Assembly (NCBI RefSeq): GCF_013385985.1
Contig: NZ_JACAOY010000006.1
Coordinates: forward strand, 62,001 to 126,000
DNA: 64,000 nucleotides
Source of the DNA: Pseudomonas sp. B6002
GTDB lineage: Bacteria; Pseudomonadota; Gammaproteobacteria; Pseudomonadales; Pseudomonadaceae
Reading direction: 5' to 3'
Part shown: positions 45,500-56,441 of the stretch, one piece after another
Position numbering within the stretch: the stretch's first letter is position 1
How the letters are laid out: each line of letters starts with the position of its first letter
Made by a program: the position numbers and the translations under genes
The notes under the pieces: generated by a model
Told to the model about the DNA's origin: nothing
Database searches by the model: none
What the model saw: the letters and a program-made list of their open reading frames with translations, nothing else

Positions 45500-46821
45500 A
45501 TGGATTTGTTTCGAAGTGACCCGATTGCTCAACCTTTGGCCGCGCGCCTGCGCTCGACCAACCTGGATGAGTACGTCGGCCAGGAACACCTGCTCGCCCG
45601 TGGCAAGCCATTGCGCGAAGCCCTGGAGCAGGGTGCGCTGCACTCGATGATTTTCTGGGGGCCGCCAGGCGTGGGTAAAACCACCCTGGCGCGGCTGCTG
45701 GCAAAGGTCTCGGATGCGCACTTCGAAACGGTCTCGGCGGTGCTCGCCGGGGTCAAGGAGATCCGCCAGGCGGTGGATGTGGCCAAGCAACAGGCCGGGC
45801 AGTACGGCAAGCGCACCATCCTGTTCGTCGACGAAGTGCATCGCTTCAACAAGTCGCAGCAGGATGCGTTCCTGCCTTACGTTGAAGACGGCACGTTGAT
45901 CTTCATCGGCGCGACCACCGAAAACCCTTCGTTCGAATTGAACAACGCCTTGCTCTCGCGGGCGCGGGTCTACGTACTCAAAAGCCTGGACGAGGCGGCG
46001 ATGCGAAAGCTGCTGCATCGCGCATTGAGCGAAGACAAGGGGCTGGGCAAGCGCCAGCTCAGCGTGAGCGAAGAGGGCTTCAAGATATTGCTCACCGCCG
46101 CCGATGGTGACGGCCGCCGCTTTCTCAACCTGGTGGAGAATGCTTCCGACCTGGCAGAAGACGGCAGTGAGATTGGGATCGACCTGCTGCAAAGCCTGCT
46201 CGGTGATACCCGTCGTCGTTTCGACAAGGGCGGCGAAGCCTTCTACGATCAGATTTCGGCGCTGCACAAATCCGTGCGTGGTTCCAACCCCGACGGTGCG
46301 CTGTACTGGTTTGCGCGCATGATCGACGGCGGCTGCGACCCGCTCTACCTGGCGCGCCGTGTAGTGCGCATGGCCAGCGAAGACATCGGCAATGCCGACC
46401 CGCGTGCGTTGAGCCTGTGCCTCGCCGCGTGGGATGTGCAGGAGCGCCTCGGCAGTCCGGAAGGCGAGCTGGCGGTGGCCCAGGCCATTACCTACCTGGC
46501 CTGCGCGCCAAAAAGCAACGCGGTGTACTTGGGCTTCAAGTCGGCGTTGCGCGCTGCCGCTGAATACGGCTCCCTTGAGGTGCCGATGCACCTGCGCAAT
46601 GCGCCGACCAAGCTGATGAAACAACTGGGTTATGGCGATGAATACCGCTATGCCCACGATGAGCCGGACGCCTATGCGGCCGGTGAAGACTACTTCCCCG
46701 ATGAACTTGAGCCGCTGGCGCTCTATCAGCCGGTGCCCCGTGGCCTGGAGCTGAAGATCGGCGAAAAGCTCAATCACCTCGCGCAACTGGATCGACTCAG
46801 CCCCCGGCAGCGGAGAAAGTA

Positions 46822-46822
<1 letters not shown>
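45500..46822 (+). CDS. rarA: Replication-associated recombination protein RarA
   Basis: An AAA+ ATPase of the clamp-loader/RuvB type that acts at stalled forks. The 440-aa product has Walker [17 protein letters not shown] and Walker [15 protein letters not shown]. It follows lolA by 27 nt and overlaps crcB by 1 nt. Confidence 0.96.
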
Positions 46823-48493
<1,671 letters not shown>

Positions 48494-49888
48494 ATGGAAT
48501 TTCTGCCGCTGTTTCATAACCTGCGCGGCAGTCGTGTGTTGGTCGTCGGTGGCGGGGAGATTGCCTTGCGCAAATCCCGGCTGCTGGCCGACGCCGGTGC
48601 GTTGCTGCGGGTGGTTGCTCCCCAGATCGAAAGCCAGCTCAACGAGCTGGTGCTGGGCAGTGGCGGGGAACTGATTTTGCGCGGTTATCAGGAGGCCGAC
48701 CTCAACGGGTGCACCCTGATCATTGCCGCCACCGACGATGAGCCACTGAACGCGCAAGTGTCCAGTGATGCCAAGCGTCGTTGCGTGCCGGTCAATGTGG
48801 TGGACGCGCCAGCCTTGTGCAGCGTGATCTTCCCGGCAATTGTCGACCGTTCACCCTTGGTGATAGCGGTGTCCAGCGGCGGCGATGCGCCGGTGCTGGC
48901 ACGCTTGATCCGCGCCAAGCTGGAAACCTGGATTCCGTCCACCTATGGCCAACTGGCCGGGTTGGCGGCGCGCTTTCGTGCCCAGGTAAAGAGTTTGTAC
49001 CCGGATGTGCAGCAACGTCGTGCATTCTGGGAAGACGTCTTCCAGGGCCCGATTGCCGACCGCCAACTCGCCGGGCAGGGCGCCGAGGCCGAGCGCCTGT
49101 TGATCGAGAAGGTCAATGGCGCACCGCCAGACGCGCCAGGTGAGGTCTACTTGGTGGGCGCCGGCCCCGGCGACCCGGACCTGCTGACCTTCCGCGCCTT
49201 GCGCCTGATGCAGCAGGCTGACGTGGTGCTGTACGACCGCCTGGTCGCTCCGGCGATTCTTGAACTGTGCCGCCGCGACGCTGAACGCGTGTACGTCGGC
49301 AAGCGCCGCGCCGATCACGCTGTGCCGCAAGACCAGATCAACCAGCAATTGGTCGACCTGGCCAAGCAAGGCAAGCGCGTACTGCGCCTCAAGGGCGGCG
49401 ATCCGTTCATCTTTGGGCGTGGTGGCGAAGAAATCGAGGAATTGGCCGCCCATGGCATCCCGTTCCAGGTGGTGCCGGGGATCACGGCGGCCAGCGGTTG
49501 CGCGGCGTATGCCGGGATCCCGCTGACCCATCGCGATTATGCGCAGTCGGTGCGGTTCATCACTGGGCATTTGAAGGACGGTACGTCGGATCTGCCTTGG
49601 CATGACCTTGTCGGCCCCTCGCAGACCCTGGTGTTCTACATGGGCCTGATCGGTCTGCCGATCATCTGTGAACAGCTGATCAAGCATGGTCGCGCGGCGG
49701 ATACGCCTGCGGCGTTGATCCAGCAGGGCACCACGTCCAACCAGCGCGTGTTCACCGGCACCCTGGCCGACTTGCCGCGCATGGTGGCGGAGCATGAAGT
49801 GCATGCCCCGACACTGGTCATCGTCGGCGAGGTGGTGGTGCTGCGCGAAAAGCTCAAGTGGTTCGAAGGCGCCCAGTCTCAAATCTAA
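48494..49888 (+). CDS. cysG: Siroheme synthase CysG
   Basis: A trifunctional enzyme that makes siroheme for sulfite and nitrite reductases. The N-terminal part (about 1-200) is the precorrin-2 dehydrogenase/ferrochelatase with [15 protein letters not shown]. The C-terminal part (about 217-450) is the uroporphyrinogen-III methyltransferase with [15 protein letters not shown] and [21 protein letters not shown]. It is 464 aa and starts immediately after the serS stop. Confidence 0.97.
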   Translation: MEFLPLFHNLRGSRVLVVGGGEIALRKSRLLADAGALLRVVAPQIESQLNELVLGSGGELILRGYQEADLNGCTLIIAATDDEPLNAQVSSDAKRRCVPVNVVDAPALCSVIFPAIVDRSPLVIAVSSGGDAPVLARLIRAKLETWIPSTYGQLAGLAARFRAQVKSLYPDVQQRRAFWEDVFQGPIADRQLAGQGAEAERLLIEKVNGAPPDAPGEVYLVGAGPGDPDLLTFRALRLMQQADVVLYDRLVAPAILELCRRDAERVYVGKRRADHAVPQDQINQQLVDLAKQGKRVLRLKGGDPFIFGRGGEEIEELAAHGIPFQVVPGITAASGCAAYAGIPLTHRDYAQSVRFITGHLKDGTSDLPWHDLVGPSQTLVFYMGLIGLPIICEQLIKHGRAADTPAALIQQGTTSNQRVFTGTLADLPRMVAEHEVHAPTLVIVGEVVVLREKLKWFEGAQSQI

Positions 49889-49897
49889 GGCGTAAAC

Positions 49898-49964
49898 GCA
49901 TCGCGGGCAAGCCCGCTCCCACAGGGGATCGCATTCCAATGTGGGAGCGGGCTTGCCCGCGATG
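49898..49964. repeat. REPIN between cysG and the GST-like gene
   Basis: Arms at 49898-49923 and 49940-49964 are inverted copies with core GGGAGCGGGCTTGCCCGC and a spacer of only 16 bp. It lies between convergent genes. Confidence 0.92.
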
Positions 49965-49993
49965 AGGCCGTCAAAGCCATCCAAAATTCCGGA

Positions 49994-50989
49994 TCAGCTC
50001 CGCACGCCTTTGGCAATCAATCGTTCACGATTGTGCTGGGTCTCGAACGCTTGCACCGGCCCTTTCGGCACAATCCCCGTCGGATTGATCGTGCGATGGC
50101 TCGCGTAGTAATGCCCCTTGATGTGCGCAAAATCCACTGTCTCGGCCACCCCCGGCCACTGATACATTTCCCTCAGCCAGTTCGACAGGTTCGGATAATC
50201 CGCAATCCGCCGCAAATTGCATTTGAAGTGCCCGTAGTACACCGCATCAAAGCGAATCAGCGTGGTGAACAGGCGCACATCGGCTTCGGTCAGGTATTCA
50301 CCGGCCAAGTAGCGATGATCTCTCAGGTGTTGCTCCAGATAATCCAGCTCGGCAAACACATCATCAAACGCACTTTCGTACGCCTGCTGCGACGTGGCGA
50401 AGCCTGCGCGGTACACGCCGTTGTTCACAGCGGGATAGATGCGCTCGTTCAGGGCGTCGATGGTCGGGCGCAGGGCCTCGGGGTAGAAGTCCAGGGTGTT
50501 GCCGGTCAGCCCGTTGAAGGCGCTGTTGAACATGCGGATGATCTCCGCCGACTCATTGCTCACGATGCGCTTGAGCTTCTTGTCCCACAGCACGGGCACG
50601 GTGACGCGGCCGGTGTAGTCGGCGGTATCGGCGGTGTAGCGTTGGTGCATGAAGTCGAAACCATCCAGCCTGTCGCCGGTGGAGCCGTGGGCCTTGTCGA
50701 AGGTCCAGCCATTCTCCAGCATCAACCAACTGACCACCGACACGTCGATCAAGTCTTCCAGGCCCTTGAGCTTGCGCAGGATCAGGGTGCGATGGGCCCA
50801 GGGGCAGGCCAGGGACACATACAGGTGATAGCGGCCGGCCTCGGCCTTGAAGCCGCCTTCGCCGCTCGGGCCGGGCGCGCCGTCGGCGGTGACCCAGTTC
50901 CGGCGTTGTGCCTGTTCGCGTTGGAATGCGCCATCGGCGCTACTTTCGTACCACTGGTCTTTCCAGTGTCCTTCGATCAGCAAGCCCAT
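49994..50989 (-). CDS. Glutathionyl-hydroquinone reductase (Xi-class GST)
   Basis: A 331-aa enzyme of the YqjG/EcfG/PcpF type, which removes glutathione from glutathionyl-hydroquinones. The catalytic Cys is C62 in SLACPWAHR, within a thioredoxin fold, followed by an all-helical GST C-domain (about 170-330) with the conserved YxxGF-type segment. No quinone-degradation genes lie nearby, so a general protective role is likely. Confidence 0.93.
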   Translation of the reverse strand: MGLLIEGHWKDQWYESSADGAFQREQAQRRNWVTADGAPGPSGEGGFKAEAGRYHLYVSLACPWAHRTLILRKLKGLEDLIDVSVVSWLMLENGWTFDKAHGSTGDRLDGFDFMHQRYTADTADYTGRVTVPVLWDKKLKRIVSNESAEIIRMFNSAFNGLTGNTLDFYPEALRPTIDALNERIYPAVNNGVYRAGFATSQQAYESAFDDVFAELDYLEQHLRDHRYLAGEYLTEADVRLFTTLIRFDAVYYGHFKCNLRRIADYPNLSNWLREMYQWPGVAETVDFAHIKGHYYASHRTINPTGIVPKGPVQAFETQHNRERLIAKGVRS

Positions 50990-51077
50990 GACTGGCTCCT
51001 CGGCTAATAAGCGTTGGAGGCCAGTCTAAAGGGCTGAGTTCGATTTAAAAGCGCAAAGACCGGGCGTGAATAATCGA

Positions 51078-52079
51078 TTAAATCGATTTGTCCCGCGCGT
51101 CCCAGTACTGCTGGGCCAGCACGAACGCCTGTTCCCGCGTGTGGCCGAGGCCGCGCAGGGCGAGGGCCATGGTGGCGATCAGCGCCAGTTGCGGGTAGCT
51201 GTCTTCAACATCGCCACGCCACAGGGCCTTGAGGTGTTCGGGTTCCAGCGTGGCAGGCTTGACGTGGCGCTCGGCGGAGAGGGCGGGCCATTCCTCGTCC
51301 CAGCTTTCGCCGTCGGTGGTGCCGTACAGGTGGCTGGCGGAGTCGGGGTTGATCTCGATTTCGCCGCCGTCGCCTTTCACCACAATCACGTTGTCGCCGA
51401 GCAAGCCGCTGGCATCGCGGTGCACGCCCTGATAGCCCGGGTGGAAGATGCTTTGCAGGCCCAGGCGCGCATTCAGCGGGTTGAGCAGGCGCGCCAGGGA
51501 GTGGATCGGCGAGCGCAGGCCCAGGGTGTTGCGCAGGTCAATCATGCGTTGCAGTTGCGGCGCCCAGTCGCCCAGCGGAATAAACGCCAGGTTGCCGTGC
51601 TCATAGGCGGCCTCGACCTGCTGCCAGTTGCGGCACAGCGGGATCTGTAAACCTTCCAGCAATTGTTCGGTATACAGCCGACCGGCCGTGTGGGCGCCGC
51701 CGCCGTGCATGAGGATGCGCACGCCGTTCTGTGCCAGGCACTTGGCCGCCAGCAGGTACCACGGCAGGTGGCGCTTCTTGCCAGCGTAGGTCGGCCAGTC
51801 GACATCCACGTTCAACGCCGGGGCGTCGAGCCGTTCGCGCACGGCTTCGGTGAAGCCGGCGAGTTCTTCCGGGCTTTCTTCCTTGTGGCGCAGCAGCATC
51901 AGGAAGGCGCCGAGCTGGGTGTCTTCGACTTTTTCGTCGAGCAGCATGCCCATGGCTTCGCGGGCTTCCTCGCGGGTGAGGTTGCGCGCGCCGCGCTTGC
52001 CTTTGCCCAGGATGCGCACGAACTGCGCAAACGGGTGTTCGGCCGGGGTTTGGAGGGTCAGCGGGGCAAAGTCGGTCAT
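51078..52079 (-). CDS. TrpD2-like phosphoribosyltransferase-fold protein (YbiB family)
   Basis: The 333-aa product belongs to the family often annotated 'glycosyl transferase family protein', with the anthranilate phosphoribosyltransferase fold (N-terminal helical domain, then ILMHGGGAHTAGR in place of the PRPP loop). E. coli YbiB binds nucleic acid and lacks TrpD activity. It is the last gene after tusDCBE; its ATG at 52079 overlaps the tusE stop by 4 nt, so a link with tRNA modification is possible (inference). Confidence 0.85.
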   Translation of the reverse strand: MTDFAPLTLQTPAEHPFAQFVRILGKGKRGARNLTREEAREAMGMLLDEKVEDTQLGAFLMLLRHKEESPEELAGFTEAVRERLDAPALNVDVDWPTYAGKKRHLPWYLLAAKCLAQNGVRILMHGGGAHTAGRLYTEQLLEGLQIPLCRNWQQVEAAYEHGNLAFIPLGDWAPQLQRMIDLRNTLGLRSPIHSLARLLNPLNARLGLQSIFHPGYQGVHRDASGLLGDNVIVVKGDGGEIEINPDSASHLYGTTDGESWDEEWPALSAERHVKPATLEPEHLKALWRGDVEDSYPQLALIATMALALRGLGHTREQAFVLAQQYWDARDKSI

Positions 52080-52411
52080 AAGCAATTCGTCGGCCTGGGC
52101 AGGCCCGCCAGCTTGGCGGCGAGTTTGGCGGGAGTGCCGTTGAAGAGTTTGTTGAGGTGCAGGCTGTTGCCCTTTTCCGCGCCGAGCTTCAAGGCGGTGT
52201 ACTTAATCAGTGGGCGCGTGGCCGGGGACAGCTGGAACTCGGCATAGAAACCGCGCAGCAATTCGAGGATTTCCCAGTGGGCCGGGGTCAGCTCCAGCGC
52301 TTCAATGGCAGCGAGAGCGTTGGCCACGTCGGCAGACCATTGGTTGAGGTCGACGAGGTAGCCGTCCTTGTCCAGCTCAAGGGTGCGTTCGCCTACGGTC
52401 AGGGTGTTCAT
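52076..52411 (-). CDS. tusE: Sulfurtransferase TusE (DsrC family)
   Basis: Receives sulfur from TusBCD and passes it to MnmA for tRNA thiolation. The 111-aa product ends PRPTNCL, where the penultimate Cys is the active residue. The start MNTLTVGERTLELDKDG at 52411 overlaps the tusB stop by 4 nt. Confidence 0.94.
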   Translation of the reverse strand: MNTLTVGERTLELDKDGYLVDLNQWSADVANALAAIEALELTPAHWEILELLRGFYAEFQLSPATRPLIKYTALKLGAEKGNSLHLNKLFNGTPAKLAAKLAGLPRPTNCL

Positions 52412-52686
52412 AGCCAAGTGTTGACCTTGTCGTAGTCGAGCGACAGTTGTACGAAACCCGGGTAGTCGACGCTGTCGGCCCAGTCCGGCAGGGGCAGGTT
52501 ACGCGCCTGCATATCCTCGGCCAGCACAAACACCTTCACGCCCTGGGTGTGCAGGGCGGGGGCATGGAGCCCGTAGGCGCCGTCGCCGCACAGCAGGATT
52601 GCGTCCTCGGCGCCGCAGATACGCAGGCAGCTGTCGAGGCGGCTATCGGAAAACGGCGAGTGAGACACCACGTGTAGAGTCGACAT
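52408..52686 (-). CDS. tusB: Sulfur relay protein TusB (DsrH)
   Basis: A 92-aa subunit of the TusBCD hexamer. The sequence begins MSTLHVVSHSPF and has the DsrH-like core AILLCGDGAYGL. It overlaps tusC by 1 nt and tusE by 4 nt, so the group is tightly coupled. Confidence 0.93.
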   Translation of the reverse strand: MSTLHVVSHSPFSDSRLDSCLRICGAEDAILLCGDGAYGLHAPALHTQGVKVFVLAEDMQARNLPLPDWADSVDYPGFVQLSLDYDKVNTWL

Positions 52687-53036
52687 CAGAGGGTAATCAC
52701 CTGGTCGTAACGGTCAATCAATTCGGAAATGGCTTCGTTGCTCAACGGTTGCGCCTCGGTGGGTGGCGTCAAGCCCCGCACGGCCATGCTGTGACGGCAA
52801 ACAAATACATCGTCGATGCCGAACAGCCCCAATGCCTTCAGATTGGCGCTGAGGTCCTTCTGTTGCACGGCCTTGGCATTCTGGTGCGGTGCCAGCTGGA
52901 ACACGCCGTCATCCATGAACAGCAGGCCGATGGGCAGATCGAAGGCGCCACCGGCCAGTACGATGTCCAGGGCTTCCCGCGCACTCGGGCCGGACCATGG
53001 GGCCTGGCGGCTGATCACCAATAAGGATTTGGACAT
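52686..53036 (-). CDS. tusC: Sulfur relay protein TusC (DsrF)
   Basis: A 116-aa DsrE/F-type subunit of TusBCD, with SKSLLVISRQAPWSGPSAREALDIVLA at the start. The ATG at 53036 has GGAGG 8 nt upstream, inside the end of tusD. Confidence 0.93.
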   Translation of the reverse strand: MSKSLLVISRQAPWSGPSAREALDIVLAGGAFDLPIGLLFMDDGVFQLAPHQNAKAVQQKDLSANLKALGLFGIDDVFVCRHSMAVRGLTPPTEAQPLSNEAISELIDRYDQVITL

Positions 53037-53037
53037 C

Positions 53038-53430
53038 TCACGGCCCTCCAAAGCAGATCAGGCGGTCGGCGGCCTGCGCAGCATCGTGCAACTGCCCCAG
53101 GCCGGAGAGCGCCCAGGGCGCTTCCAGGTTCACCGCGCTGCGTTGATAACGCGTGGCTTCCTCCTGGTTGAGCACGCCACGGCGCAGGGCGGCGGCGATG
53201 CACACCACGCCATCAAGCCCATGCTCGCTGACAAATTCGCGCCATTGGCGGGCGATGTCTTGCTCATCCTGGGGGGCGACGATGTTATTGGAGGCGCTGT
53301 AGACGCCATCCTGATAGAAAAACAGCCGAACAATCTCGTGCCCGCCCGCCAGCGCGGCCTTGGCAAACAGCAAGGCGCGGCGCGAGGAGGGCGCATGGGC
53401 GGCGGAAAACAGGGCAATTGCAAACTTCAT
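53038..53430 (-). CDS. tusD: Sulfurtransferase TusD (DsrE)
   Basis: First gene of the tus operon; TusD carries the persulfide-bearing Cys. The 130-aa product begins MKFAIALFSAAHAP and has Cys in GLDGVVCIAAALRRGVL. The start at 53430 fits the family; the longer open frame to 53544 is not supported. Confidence 0.93.
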   Translation of the reverse strand: MKFAIALFSAAHAPSSRRALLFAKAALAGGHEIVRLFFYQDGVYSASNNIVAPQDEQDIARQWREFVSEHGLDGVVCIAAALRRGVLNQEEATRYQRSAVNLEAPWALSGLGQLHDAAQAADRLICFGGP

Positions 53431-53498
53431 GGAACACTCTGCCAGCAAACGTGGGCCAATGATAAAGCCGCCGCCACGAAAAAGCCCGCCGTGATCAA

Positions 53499-53521
53499 AA
53501 CGGTCACTGTCGCTGACCGTT
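53499..53521. promoter_or_regulatory. Perfect inverted repeat between tusD and CoA-transferase
   Basis: The arms AACGGTCA (53499-53506) and TGACCGTT (53514-53521) are separated by 7 nt, in the 157-bp divergent region. It is a candidate operator for one or both genes. No regulator gene lies nearby. Confidence 0.4.
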
Positions 53522-53587
53522 CCGGCGATTGCCGACGGGCGCAAGGCTGCCTAGTCTGTGGGCACCCGAAACGGAATTGGAGTGCCC

Positions 53588-54751
53588 ATGTCAGGTCCCT
53601 TGGCGTCCCTCAAAGTGCTGGATTTTTCCACCTTGCTGCCCGGCCCGTTTGCGTCGTTGATGCTGGCGGACATGGGCGCCGAGGTGCTGCGTATCGAATC
53701 GCCCACACGCCCGGACTTGCTGCGGATATTGCCGCCCCACGACCTCGGCACTTCGGCGAGCCACGCCTACCTCAATCGCAACAAACGCAGCCTGGCGCTG
53801 GACCTCAAACAGGCCGAGGCGCTGGAGATTGTGCGTGAGCTGGTCAAGGACTACGACATTGTTCTGGAACAGTTCCGGCCCGGGGTGATGGAGCGCCTGG
53901 GCCTGGGGTATGAGGCGCTGAAGGCGATCAACCCCAGGCTGATTTATGTGTCGATCACCGGTTATGGCCAGACCGGCCCCTACAAGGACCGCGCCGGGCA
54001 CGATATCAATTACCTGGCGCTGGCGGGGGTGGCCAGCTACACAGGGCGCCAGGACAGCGGGCCGGTGCCGCTGGGCGTGCAGCTGGCGGATGTGGGCGGG
54101 GGCTCGTTGCATGCGGTGGTGGGGTTGCTGGCGGCGGTCGTCGCCCGGCAACAGAGCGGGGTGGGTCAGTACCTGGATGTGAGCATGACTGATTGCTCGT
54201 TCAGCCTGAACGCCATGGCCGGCGCGGGCTACCTGGCGTGCGGAGTGGAGCCGGCGCGGGAAAGCCATGTGCTCAATGGCGGCAGTTTTTACGATTATTA
54301 CCGCTCGCGGGATGGGCGCTGGATGTCGGTGGGCAGCCTGGAACCGGCGTTCATGCAGCAGCTCTGCGAGGCGCTGGGGCGGCCGGAGTTGGCGGCGCTG
54401 GGCTTGTCGCCCAAACTCAAGGCAGCCCTGCAGGTTGAATTTGAGAAGCGCAGCTTTGATGAGCTGTGTGAGCTGTTCGCCGGGGTGGATGCGTGCGTGG
54501 AGCCGGTGCTGAGCTTGAGCGAGGCCGTGGAGCATCCACAGCTTAAGGCGCGGCAACTGGTGAGCCAGGTGCCGAGGGGGGATGGGTCGACCCAGGCGCA
54601 ATTGGCCTGTCCGTTGAAATTTTCCGAGGGTTTGCCGCCGCCACGGCATATCGGTGCTGTGGTGGGAGCGCACACCGATGAAGTGCTGGCGCAGTTAGGG
54701 TTCAGTGTTCAGCGGATAGCCGAGTTGCGGCAGGCCAAAGTTGTAGGGTGA
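53588..54751 (+). CDS. CaiB/BaiF family CoA transferase
   Basis: A class III CoA-transferase-fold enzyme of 387 aa. The conserved N-terminus is LKVLDFSTLLPGPFASLMLADMGAEV, and the expected catalytic Asp is in RAGHDINYLALAG near residue 143. Close family members are alpha-methylacyl-CoA racemases and formyl-CoA transferases; the substrate cannot be told. I chose ATG 53588 with GGAG 5 nt upstream rather than 53558. It is a single gene without catabolic partners. Confidence 0.9.
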   Translation: MSGPLASLKVLDFSTLLPGPFASLMLADMGAEVLRIESPTRPDLLRILPPHDLGTSASHAYLNRNKRSLALDLKQAEALEIVRELVKDYDIVLEQFRPGVMERLGLGYEALKAINPRLIYVSITGYGQTGPYKDRAGHDINYLALAGVASYTGRQDSGPVPLGVQLADVGGGSLHAVVGLLAAVVARQQSGVGQYLDVSMTDCSFSLNAMAGAGYLACGVEPARESHVLNGGSFYDYYRSRDGRWMSVGSLEPAFMQQLCEALGRPELAALGLSPKLKAALQVEFEKRSFDELCELFAGVDACVEPVLSLSEAVEHPQLKARQLVSQVPRGDGSTQAQLACPLKFSEGLPPPRHIGAVVGAHTDEVLAQLGFSVQRIAELRQAKVVG

Positions 54752-54761
54752 CTGTACGGGC

Positions 54762-54836
54762 GCTATCGCAGGCAAGCCAGCTCCCACAGTTGATCGGCGA
54801 CGCGGTCAAAATGTGGGAGCGGGCTTGCCCGCGATG
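54762..54836. repeat. Hybrid REPIN after the CoA-transferase gene
   Basis: The left arm is of the GCAGGCAAGCCAGCTCCC subtype and the right arm of the GGGAGCGGGCTTGCCCGC subtype. They pair imperfectly. Such mixed elements suggest recombination or divergence between subtypes. Confidence 0.85.
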
Positions 54837-54843
54837 AGGCCCT

Positions 54844-55338
54844 TTATTCCACCCGGGTTTCCCCGGTAAACACCAAGGTCTGCCGACACCGCCGACACAA
54901 ATACCGCCGCCCCTGGGCCACCAGACCATGGCGCTGCGAGGAAAACGGAAAATCACTGTCCGCACACGGGCAGCGGTAGATATAGCGGGTCACCTGGCGG
55001 CGCTTCACTTCATAGGTGTGGCAACGATCAGGCGGCAGCTCGTAGACCCCGCGCATGATCAATTGCCATTCCTCGCCATGGGGCTGGATGCGCTCGCCAA
55101 ACAATTGGTGTGCGATCAGGTGCGCCACTTCGTGGGCCACGGTCTGCTTGAGGAAGTGTTGGGTGTTTTCACGGTACAACTGTGGGTTGAAACGCAGCAG
55201 GTTCTCGTGCAAATGCGCGACACCGGCCTTCTGGCCCCGCAGCTTGAGGCTGACCTGGGGGCGTTTGAAACTTCGTTTGAAAAAGGATTCGGCTTGCAGG
55301 AAACAATCTTCGACGCGGGTATTGAGTTGCTCGGGCAT
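54844..55338 (-). CDS. sprT: SprT-like zinc metalloprotein
   Basis: A 164-aa SprT-family protein with the zinc-protease motif HEVAH at 69-73 and a C-terminal zinc ribbon (CPC... then CRRC). In eukaryotes the related Spartan domain cleaves DNA-protein crosslinks; the role of bacterial SprT is not settled. I chose ATG 55338 (MPEQLNTRVEDCF); ATG 55344 is also possible. Confidence 0.9.
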   Translation of the reverse strand: MPEQLNTRVEDCFLQAESFFKRSFKRPQVSLKLRGQKAGVAHLHENLLRFNPQLYRENTQHFLKQTVAHEVAHLIAHQLFGERIQPHGEEWQLIMRGVYELPPDRCHTYEVKRRQVTRYIYRCPCADSDFPFSSQRHGLVAQGRRYLCRRCRQTLVFTGETRVE

Positions 55339-55467
55339 GCTGTACATATCTCCAGAGACGTCCAGTATGCCGCAAAGCAGGGTGTTTCCGAATCTGTCAG
55401 GCGCCGAATGGTCATGCATAACGCACAAAGCCACCTTGCGGTGGCCTTGCTCACGGTTTAAAAGCGC

Positions 55468-56070
55468 CTAATTGGTGTAGATCGGTCCCACACCCAGGCC
55501 CCACACGATCACGGTAAACGCCATGATCGCCACCAGCACCACCAGGCCCACGGCCAGTACCGAGCTGGAAAACAGGAAGCCCTCATCCGGGTCGATGTTC
55601 ATGAAGGTGGGCAGCCCCACATATAAGAGGTACACCGTGTAGCAGATCGCCGCCGTGCCCAAGATCATGCCCAGCCACATATGCGGGTAGAGCGCGGCCA
55701 GCCCACCGATGAACAGGGGCGTGGCGGTGTAGGTGGCAAATGCGACGCAGCGCGCCATGCTGGGGTTGGCGTCGTAGGTGCGCGCCATCCAATGGATGAA
55801 CGCACCCATCACCGCCACGCCGCCGAGCATGGCCGCGTAGGACATGATGGTCATCCACAATGCGCTTTCCTGGGTCAACATCACCGGCGCCCGGCTGCCG
55901 ATGACCCAACCGACCTGGGTGGTACCGATAAAGGCTGATACGGCGGGGATCGCCGCGAGAATCAGGGTGTGAGTGAGGTACATGTGGCTGATGCTTTCTT
56001 CTTTATCGCCACGGATTTCCCGCCATTCCTGGTCGGGATGGGTAAAAAGCCCCACGACGTGATGGATCAT
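55468..56070 (-). CDS. Yip1 family integral membrane protein
   Basis: A 200-aa protein with five predicted membrane segments, and the N-terminus MIHHVVGLFTHPDQEWREIR typical of bacterial Yip1-domain proteins. Function unknown. It lies 129 nt upstream of sprT on the same strand. The frame extends upstream but without start support. Confidence 0.88.
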   Translation of the reverse strand: MIHHVVGLFTHPDQEWREIRGDKEESISHMYLTHTLILAAIPAVSAFIGTTQVGWVIGSRAPVMLTQESALWMTIMSYAAMLGGVAVMGAFIHWMARTYDANPSMARCVAFATYTATPLFIGGLAALYPHMWLGMILGTAAICYTVYLLYVGLPTFMNIDPDEGFLFSSSVLAVGLVVLVAIMAFTVIVWGLGVGPIYTN

Positions 56071-56441
56071 GCCAGTCACTCCTGTCGTTATTACCATCGC
56101 CCCCCATCGGAGCGCCCACGGGCCAAATGGCCACAAAGGTCTGGATGTATGTGCGACCTCAAGTCGCAGTATAGGAAGTGATGACCGGAAAAACTGTAGG
56201 GCTTTAGAGCAAATCGCGCTGTAAACAGGGGGCTTAATCGCGGCGAGGTCTGTCTAAATTGCTACGGTCGATGTGGGAGCTGGCTTGCCTGCGAAAGCGG
56301 CGGGTCAGCAACAGATGAGTTGGCTGACCCACTGCTTTCTCAGGCAAGCCAGCTCCCACATTGGATCGTCGTCGCCCATTGAAGTATTTTTGCGTAAAAT
56401 GCTGCGCTTTTCGTCACACACCTCTAGCGGATCCAAGCGCC
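56071..56441. other. Yip1-ttcA divergent intergenic region
   Basis: About 370 bp holding a nested REPIN (56272-56360). A possible ttcA promoter follows it: TTGGAT (56361-56366), an 18-nt spacer and TATTTT (56385-56390). Nothing else is seen. Confidence 0.45.
56272..56360. repeat. REPIN with nested palindrome
   Basis: Arms 56272-56298 and 56334-56360 (core GAGCTGGCTTGCCTG) enclose a second inverted repeat, GGGTCAGC...GCTGACCC. The whole 89 bp can fold as one long hairpin. It directly precedes the putative ttcA promoter. Confidence 0.9.
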
